A DNA stretch of 64,000 bases, from the NCBI GenBank assembly GCA_963853835.1, contig OY970834.1, positions 23,256,365 to 23,320,364 on the forward strand, read 5' to 3'. Within the stretch, counting starts at the first letter, position 1. Each line of letters starts with the position of its first letter. A program made the translations under genes and the position numbers. The notes under the pieces are model-generated. The model was not told the DNA's origin. It did no database searches and worked only from the letters and a program-made list of their open reading frames with translations. This document shows, in pieces, positions 56,478-64,000 of this stretch. The DNA is from Calendula officinalis. Its lineage: Eukaryota; Streptophyta; Magnoliopsida; Asterales; Asteraceae.

Positions 56478-59400
56478 ACTCAACTCCACTTGAAATAGAC
56501 TTCGTCCCCGAAGTCATTGCTCGGAAGAAACTCAGGGTAGTAATCTCGCGTCTCAACTCCTACTCGCCAACGACACACGTCCTCAAATGGGGAAAGAAAA
56601 CAAAATGATAAGGTTAAGAATGAGAAGGAAATTCATCAGGGTGATCTACGACATGCATACTCAAATAGAAAAGAAGAATAAAAACGATAAAGTTACGAAT
56701 AGAAAGAAGCTCTTCATGGTGAATTTACTTAATAGGAAATGAACTTCAGATCACGTAAGTGCTCATACAATTATCCGCCTCTAGTGGCGCAAAACGATAA
56801 GGCGAAAAGAAATAAGGTCAGGATGCTCACTATGGCTCTCAGTATGCAAAGAAAATGTTGATAATGAGCATAAAATACACCATGATACTCTACTGAAGGC
56901 GTCTTCTTGCTCTCGCATTCGGATACAGTTGTTGCACTCAGCGATTAACGTCGCGTTGAATCACCGATTCAACTCCACTTGGAAATTTACTATCGATTTG
57001 TTGACGATACCAGATGCTCAGCATAGTACCAGGTCATCCAAACCATTTGCACAATCACACTCGGATCTCTCATGACGATAACAAGTTTTTATGGAAAATT
57101 TTCTTCCCGCACAACTCTATCAAATGACCACTTACACATTTTAGCAACAGGTAAAAATTTCATTATCGACAATTTTCTACCAAAATGACTCGGAAGGTCC
57201 TCTACTCTATGGGTCAACAGTTTGTTAACAGCATAATAATTAATTTAGCGGTTTACACCATTATCAATTAATATAAAAACCATGCAACTAAATCACAATG
57301 AATATACATATCACACAGAATTCTCATATACTCAGGTATATAACTCCAAAATATGATCTGGAAATATAACTCAGAAGTCCCACTCAGAAATAAACTCCAA
57401 ACATATCTCAGGAGTATAACTCGAAAATGTATAACTCAGGAGCAAACTCATAAATCTTAACTCAGAAGCAAACCCAAAACTCTAACTCAGTAACAACTCA
57501 TCAGGTAATAATATTTACAAGTAATAGCATTAGGTATAAATCACATTTTTACTCACGCTTATTACTACTCGTGTGTTCCAATTTACCAGCTTATAATACT
57601 TGGAATGATATACTCTCTCTCAACCGTGTTATTGGTTCTCCAAATAGCTCTTCTTTAACATTATATTGTTACCTTACTCTATTAAGTTTGCATATTGCCG
57701 ATGTTAATAACCCTTTAAATAGCTCAAATTAACGATCTTGTCATTTAATTCCCTTTACTAGGTTCTCATTCTATTACATTTAGTGGTTTCTCGATAATAT
57801 TTTAATAGATGTTTTCTCATTCATCTAGTTTAACGATCCTTTAATAGACCGTTTCACTGATTTTACACAATTTAAAATGTCTCTTAATTATTTTGACCAT
57901 ATCTACTCATTAATTTCATGTTATTCACTAAAAATTCCAATTAAATTTCATACTCTTATTTATAATGATTTCTCGTTACTCAAATTACGAATTAATTCCT
58001 TAGTTCTCATTTACTCAATTCGCAGTTACACTTTATTCTAAATCTTACGGTTTACTCATGGTTCATCAATTCAGTACATTCTCGTCTTTTCGAAATTTCT
58101 CCTAAGTTCAATATATATTTATTGAATAGTTGTTCTCATCTCAAGTTTAATAATTATTCATAAATAGAGTTTTCTCATATAATTTTATAATACCTCAAAA
58201 CTCATAACACTTTATAATACTTCAAAAATTTGAATAAAACTTCCCGTTAATTTAATACTTTTCTCTTTTGACTCATCTTATTAATTTGCTTATGTAACTC
58301 GATTTGTAAGTTTCTTATAACTCCAAATTTCTCCATAATTAATCAAGATAAAATTTTATCATTTAACTCGTTTTAATAATAACTCATTACCAGCAAATTA
58401 CCGATCTCATTTTAACTCATTTTTCCTCAAAATTTCATTGTAGCAGTTTTCTCATATTCGACTCATTGATAAGTTCTCATCACTTTAATTTAATAATTCA
58501 TCATTATCTCATTATAATCACACAAGAATAAGTATACTATCTTATTTTGTATATAATTGTAGTATTACTACTTCCTTTTTGCACGATATTCATTCAACCA
58601 AACTAATTTGATTTATTAATTTCTCCAGTAAACCCGATCTATCATCTTGTTGTAAACTCTATAATTACCCATAGAATAAATTTAATTATTCTCAACTGCT
58701 GATTTGATAGTTACTCTTATAATTTATTTGATCAATTATATGTATCTAGGTTTCGTACTTTAAATTCATACCAACAAAATCTCTCTGCATAAGCATCATG
58801 CTCATAATATTTATAAATAATAATTAATGATAATTATTTCTTGACAATTTTCCTTTTTACCCCTACTCAACTCCACTTGGAGAAAAACTCGTCCTCGAGT
58901 TTGGAACTAGTATTGTCTACCAAAATAAACAAGCAAGTATGTAGTCACACAAAAAATTAGGATACACGTACTAAATTCACAATAACAAGCATTGGTCCAT
59001 CGTTCCCTTCAAAATCTCCCCATAACCATCCAAAAGTTCGGTGTGTACGATAATAGGGGCCCTCTATTACTTTCGACACCTACTTCTGTTTGGTCACGAG
59101 TAAATCCCAAAGTTTACAACTTCCCACATATAAACCCACCAACAAATCACACTCAGAAGAAAGGAATTTTAATCACACTCAGGAGAAAGGAAGTTTATTT
59201 TCAATATCTGATAACTACAGATATGCACTCAACAGTGCATACTCAGAATCTCATAACCATTACTCAGAAAGTCATGCGTACATTTAGTCTCGTACGCGAT
59301 ACTCGGATAACTCAGATTCATAGAAATATTTCCACTCAGTTATTTTCACAATACAAATCTCCTTTTTAAACTTTTCATTTGGACCTTTTCTCATAAAATA

Positions 59401-59499
59401 TTTCACTATTTTCTCGTTTTAAAACTCGATACTCAAACTTGAGTTTGAATTCGCCCCTTGCGAACCCAAATCCCTCAAGTCAGAGCTCTGATACCAACT
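56478..59499 (-). other. non-coding interior of the large LTR element
   Basis: No recognisable domain on either strand. On the minus strand, CTCGAGGACGAG..CCAAGTGGAGTTGAG at about 58865-58900 and GGACGAAGTC..AAGTGGAGTTGAGT next to the left LTR (56478-56510) both resemble the pol end plus polypurine tract of gypsy elements. A third short match lies at 56970. 57540-58700 is strongly AT-rich. Confidence 0.6.
59485..59496 (-). other. primer-binding site (tRNA-iMet)
   Basis: TGGTATCAGAGC on the minus strand, three bases from the end of the right LTR, complements the 3' end of plant initiator methionine tRNA. It fixes the element's orientation. Confidence 0.85.
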
Positions 59500-62202
59500 T
59501 GTAACACCCTAAAATTTACAAGATTTTTTTTAAATTTTTTGTAAATAAAACTATAATCAAAAAGTCCCATAAATAAATCTCGGATATTAATATTTAACAT
59601 TTAAAACGTATTTATTGCGGAAATAGTTAAAATAAAATAAAGTGTTTTAAAATATTAAATGATGTCCACATCAGTAACGAAAAGATACAGCGGTCAACCG
59701 TCCACCTTCTCCTTTCCTTTGCTAGTACCTGAAACAATGTGGGGGAAAGTTTGGGTCAGCTGGGAAGCTGAGTGAATAATCTCAAAATGTAAACAATTAT
59801 AACATACAACACATGAGGGCACATCGGTGTACTCCTAGTCAGAAACTACTCGATTAATTACTCAGATTTATTCTCAGATTTTATTACTCAGATTTTAATT
59901 TATATAGCGCGCTTGTGTGATTTGGGACGAGAGATCAACCTCGCCCCTCCTCACACCTCAGATAGGCATAAGCCAAAACTCAGACGGGAGTGATCCCAAA
60001 ACTCAGACGGGAATAATCCCAAAACTCAGACGGGAGGTGATCCCAGGCATATAGCCAAAAACTCAGATGTGTGTTATTATGTTTTATTATCTCTTTAACA
60101 TAATTATCTCAGATGCCCTAGCAAGTAGTAGCACAGAATGACCCTGTGCCGAGCTCGGTTACCCAGGCACAATGTCTCAGATTAAAATAAATCAACAGCT
60201 GCTCAGATACTCAGATAGCATGTCAAACTCAGATAACAAATCAAACTCAGATAGCAGATCAAACTCAGATAACAGCACAAGCTCATATAACAATTATGGT
60301 GCAAGAAATGTAACACATAAGTCATGCATGTACAACGTTAAAACTGAATACACGGTGAGAATACTCACCTCGAGAAACGTAAGCTCCAAAGGGTTCCCGA
60401 CAATAAGAAGTACAGCACGTTATCTCCTAGACGATCCTAAAAGCATAAAAATGAAACCCGAATTACAATCCGTTCTAAAGACTCAAATTTAGAAAACTGG
60501 CAGCACCCGTCGGTCTCACGGAAACTGCTATATCTCTTAAAATGTGCAGTAGATTTATCTCATATTTTAACCATGAAAAGTACACAATCAGAACTACACA
60601 TCTCTGTGAGACGGCCATTGGCCAAAACAGACTCTAAGTGTCTCAAAACAGTGTTGCAAGACAGACATGTCGCACATGTCATTTTCCTAACAGTAGCATA
60701 CTAAATTGACTATAACTTTTAAACCGTAATTCGGATTGACGAGAGGGTTACGGCATTGAAAAGCTAATTCAGAAATCAAGGTCCCAACACGGGCCAAAAA
60801 TCCAGAAACGTATCTTAAGTGTATTAAAAACAGATTCAAAGATAGAAGACAGATTCTGCCCAAAAACTTAATTGTGTTTAAAACTTGTTTTGACAATCCC
60901 GACATCAACCCGTATAACCCAAGGCACCCGACCGTCCCGAAAATCGTTTTATATCTGAAACTGTAATTTAAAGTAATCTAGCTTGTTTGTTTTGAAATCC
61001 TCCTCGGTTTAGGAAACCAAGAACCTAAAGGTTCGGTTTCCGGGTTTTTCGGTTACCAAAACGTCTAGCTATAATCAAGATGGTTTTGACCCAACCCGAC
61101 ATGCATGAAATCAGTGATTAAAACTCGAAGTCTAAATGGAAACAATTTACAAATGATATTAAAACAACTCCTAACAAAACGGAAATCAATAAACGATTTT
61201 AAAAATAAATTTCAAGAAACTTTTAACAAAAATTCAGCACAACGACAGTTTACGAGAATGGTCATAACTCACTGACCGAAAATCAGATTAACGAGTGTTC
61301 GGCGGTCACGGTTAGCTAACTCAGAGGACTACAAATCTCTGTGAGACGGTCCTTTCCTAAAACCGACACTAACGATGTCAAAAACAGCGCGCAAGTCAAC
61401 AAATCAAATCTGCCAGAATACTAAAACGATTCTTAAATAATAATAATGATAGAACTACACCCTCAATTGTTCCGACCTGCACAAGTTGCTTGTTGAGTTT
61501 CATTGACAACTCTTAGCTGAAAATAAAATAAAACACAGCCCATGTGGCTGTCAAATACATCACGCCAAGGGAAAGAATTCACAAAAAGGATGGTCCACAA
61601 CAATTTACTTACTTCCTTCAAATGGTCGGTGTCCATAAAAATCATGTTGCCTGCTTCATGACCACGCCACCATCTCACTTAAATGGGATTTGTCCTTCTC
61701 TTGACAGCCATCGTCATCCTTCACGTCGATTACCCAAGCATCACATCTTTTTCCTTCGTGCCTTCTCATTGGCGGCAGACTAAAGAGAGAACCCAATTGA
61801 TTTAGGGTAAAATCTAGTGGTTCATCTAAATACCACAAGGCCTCTAGCCCACTTGCTAGCCCAACATAACTCGGCCCTTGGCCTATGGCCGGGCCTTGAC
61901 TTAGAATTCTAAAATAACTTAAAACCCGAGACGTAATAACTTGCTAGCTAATTAAATGTACGAAAAATCACGAGACACATAAACATCACGACAACTATTT
62001 ATTTACTCAAAAAAAAAAATTAATAAACAATAAAAGTAAATTAAAAATTACTTAATTAGTTAGCCGATCTGACTAGCTTAATTAACGCCTAATAACACGA
62101 ACCGTCTAACTACAAGTCGTATAAATAATATAAAATTAATTATAATAATAAAACATGATTAAAATAATATTATTTAATTAATACAAATTTTGGGGCGTTA
62201 CA
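59500..62202 (-). repeat. 5' LTR of the large element (right copy)
   Basis: A 2703-bp LTR, identical to the left copy as far as I compared apart from one A-run length. It ends ...GGGGCGTTACA before ATGTT. Confidence 0.9.
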
Positions 62203-62262
62203 ATGTTTTAGGTACTTTGTGCTTAACACCAATACAATGTGTACGTGTTACGTTAAAAAAAA

Positions 62263-62300
62263 CTATTTATCATGAACAAAGCCCGTGCATCACACGGGCC
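62263..62300 (-). mobile_element. Helitron-like 3' hairpin, degenerate
   Basis: A perfect 7-bp stem GCCCGTG/CACGGGC (62281-62299) with loop CATCA is followed on the minus strand by TTTGTT and CATG instead of CTAG. Such hairpins occur at Helitron 3' ends; the changed terminus makes this a relic. Confidence 0.4.
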
Positions 62301-62309
62301 ATGTTGCCT

Positions 62310-62760
62310 CGTATATATAAAAAATGAGTTTTAAAGTTGCAATAAATACTAAAAATTGAATTCTATTTTGATGTTGTATTTAATATAATATTAAATAAAT
62401 CATGTTAATAATGATTGAGAAACTCAAAAATTATAAAATCAAGAGTTTTAACATAAATTATACTAATGAATTCATTTTAATAACAATTTGATAAACTCAA
62501 AAAATTGTAAGATCAAGAGTTTAGAAATAAATATAATTAATGATAATAATATAAAGTTCAATAATAAAAGACTTTTCAAGTGTTATAAATCTTGCACATT
62601 AGGACCTATAAATACTCATTTTCATATTGCACAAATTTTAACACTCTAAGGGTGCATCCAAAAGAAAACAAGTAGAGTCAACAACAAAGACTTTTAGAGA
62701 TTTTGTTATTTATCATCGCTTTTATTTGTCAATCCGACAAAATCTTTATAATTCCATTTA
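62310..62760. repeat. diverged copy of the 50.2-50.46 kb sequence
   Basis: Shared blocks include GATCAAGAGTTT..AAATAAATATAA, GACTTTTCAAGTGTTATAAATCTT, CCTATAAATACTCATTTTCATATTGCA, GGTGCATCCA and GTTATTTATCATCGCTTTTA. A TATA-like box (CCTATAAATACTC) is kept in both. No coding exon follows. Confidence 0.55.
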
Positions 62761-62764
62761 ACCC

Positions 62765-63470
62765 ATTGCGTTTGCATATGAGGTGAGATTTCAATTTAAT
62801 TTTTATAATTCCAACAAAAGTTTTTAAGAGCATGTGTGATACATGTTCAATTCTATTTCTATTGTTTCATATTATGGACTTTTTTGGGTATCCAAAAATG
62901 TTTGTTTTATATATTCATGTACTAATTGTTTAATAGTTGTCTAACAGAGTAAATGTCATGACTCGAGAAGGCCAACAAACATTCATGCTTACAATGGATT
63001 GAGACCTTCATCGAACAACGTTGTAAGCTTATGTATTATTTTTAGTGTTTAAGTTTATGTATTATCTCTAAATATTCTTTCTTGGATAATCTAATTGTAG
63101 TGTATCTAAATATTGGTTACATTGTAATCAACTTTATTATAGAAACTCATGGTTTTTTCCCGAAATAATTAGGAGTAAATTTCACGTTTGCATATGAGGT
63201 GATATTTATGAATTTGTGAATTTAATTTCTTTATTTACTCAAGTTTCTAATAGCATATGTGATACATGTTCAATCCAATTTTGTTGTTTCATATTATGGC
63301 CAATGTTTGTTTTATATATTCATGTATTAATTAATTGTTTAATGGTTGTCTAACATGGTAGTATAAAGGCCAACAAAGTGAAGGTCATGACTTGAGAATG
63401 CCAACAAACATTTTTATTACAATGGATTGAGACTTTTATTTAATAAAGTTGTAACCTTATGTATTTTTAT
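62765..63470 (+). repeat. two direct copies of an ~250-bp sequence
   Basis: GTTTGCATATGAGGTGA..GTGATACATGTTCAATTC..TTTCATATTATGG..GTTTTATATATTCATGTA..GCCAACAAACATT..ACAATGGATTGAGAC near 62770-63010 recurs at 63187-63435. Function unknown; no ORF is conserved. Confidence 0.6.
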
Positions 63471-63545
63471 TTGTTCCTCTTGAAGTAAGAAAAACTAATT
63501 CCTATACTTTCACCTTTTTTAACGCATTTTAATCCTAATTTAATT

Positions 63546-63985
63546 TACGCGGGTATCGTGAAAAGTGAGGATGTAAACATAATTGGGCACAAGTAGCCAT
63601 TTTCTACACTTAACACGATTATTATTTTCTGGAAATATATAATATAACTACTGTAGATTATTTTATCTTTCTTTAGAAAATTTCATGACGGTTATTCGAG
63701 TAGTGTTTGATCGCGAGAAAAATAAGTTGGGTTGGAAAGCTTCTAAATGTGAGTAAACTCTTTACTTTTTAATATATTGAATACTATTTATTATAATTGT
63801 ATGATTAAAGGGTGATTATGTTTAATTTTAAGGTTACAATGCTACAAAATGAAATACTTTACAAATAAGCCCACGGGCCTCCCCCGAATGGTTCTCCATC
63901 TATGTCGGTGGGACCCGAAGTAACGTCAAGAAATGGTCAAACTAACTCAAGTCAGACTCAACCAGGATACATTGCATCAAAATAA
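63546..63985 (+). pseudogene. aspartic protease (pepsin family A1), C-terminal exons, decayed
   Basis: Three exon remnants are read. 63546-63589 gives VKSEDVNIIG, with a lost donor. 63677-63748 begins after TTCTTTAG and gives NFMTVIRVVFDREKNKLGWK; the donor is GTGAGT. From 63833, after TTTAAG, CYNAT is followed by a stop, and another frame then gives MSVGPEVTS. These are the end of the C-terminal lobe of plant aspartyl proteases (IIGQNFMTGYRVVFDRE-type) and the linker with a PEATS-like motif. Catalytic Asp motifs lie upstream and are absent. The window edge is at 64000, so more could follow, but the lost donor and stop suggest a relic. Confidence 0.7.
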
Positions 63986-64000
63986 ATCATACCCATATTT

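Larger units (their letters stand above)
53776..62202 (-). mobile_element. very young large non-coding LTR element (LARD type)
   Basis: LTRs at 53776-56477 (2702 bp) and 59500-62202 (2703 bp) start TGTAACACCC and end GGGCGTTACA. They look identical except for one extra A in an A-run (near 56288 / 62012). ATGTT flanks both ends (53771-53775 and 62203-62207). The 3022-bp interior has no gag or pol. The primer-binding site (59485-59496, minus) puts the element on the minus strand. A long-LTR, coding-free, mobile derivative of a Ty3/gypsy element is the best reading. It must use proteins supplied elsewhere. Confidence 0.9.

Noticed and set aside
1..64000. CRISPR arrays, operons, rRNA or intact tRNA genes
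   Set aside because: None found by eye on either strand. The sequence is plant nuclear DNA, and direct repeats are all transposon-related or simple.

Overview
The window is nuclear DNA of a flowering plant, very probably a eudicot. It is AT-rich, genes are sparse, introns have GT..AG borders, and most of the sequence is transposon-derived (LINE, LTR elements, Helitrons, SINEs, MITEs). No organellar or bacterial features are seen. The species cannot be named from sequence alone.

Only three genes look intact. All are on the minus strand. (1) A small two-exon gene at 3320-3663 encodes a 79-residue secreted peptide with ten cysteines; it is the least familiar item here. (2) A three-exon F-box/PP2 gene at 17854-19416 (PP2-A13 type) has a 285-residue product. 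(3) An intronless GRAS transcription factor of the SCL28 type lies at 45159-46955. Its promoter carries a TATA box and four AACGG (MSA-type) cores, fitting the known G2/M control of SCL28.

Broken genes are also present: an RCC1-repeat gene (36967-37544), an F-box-like gene split by a copia element (39993-44789), a scrap of a second SCL28-like 3' end (about 39850-39900), and the last exons of an aspartic protease (63546-63985).

Layout. 1-5 kb holds SINEs, MITEs, a Helitron 3' end and the cysteine-rich peptide gene. 6.3-15.3 kb is a three-level nest: a Helitron helicase relic contains a LINE, which contains an LTR-element derivative rearranged into a 1.86-kb tandem array. 15.3-36 kb is mostly short repeats around the F-box gene, with a 796-bp foldback and two related palindrome-rich elements. 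36-45 kb holds gene relics, three Stowaway-like MITEs and a young non-autonomous copia element. 45-48 kb is the SCL28 locus. 48-53.6 kb has a second Helitron helicase relic, a MITE beside a TA microsatellite and a four-copy tandem repeat, each copy with a TATA box and a tiny ORF. 53.8-62.2 kb is a very young, non-coding LTR element with 2.7-kb LTRs. The end holds diverged repeats and the protease relic.

The genes do not form a functional cluster. The main story is nested and recent retrotransposition around a few conserved housekeeping and regulatory genes.
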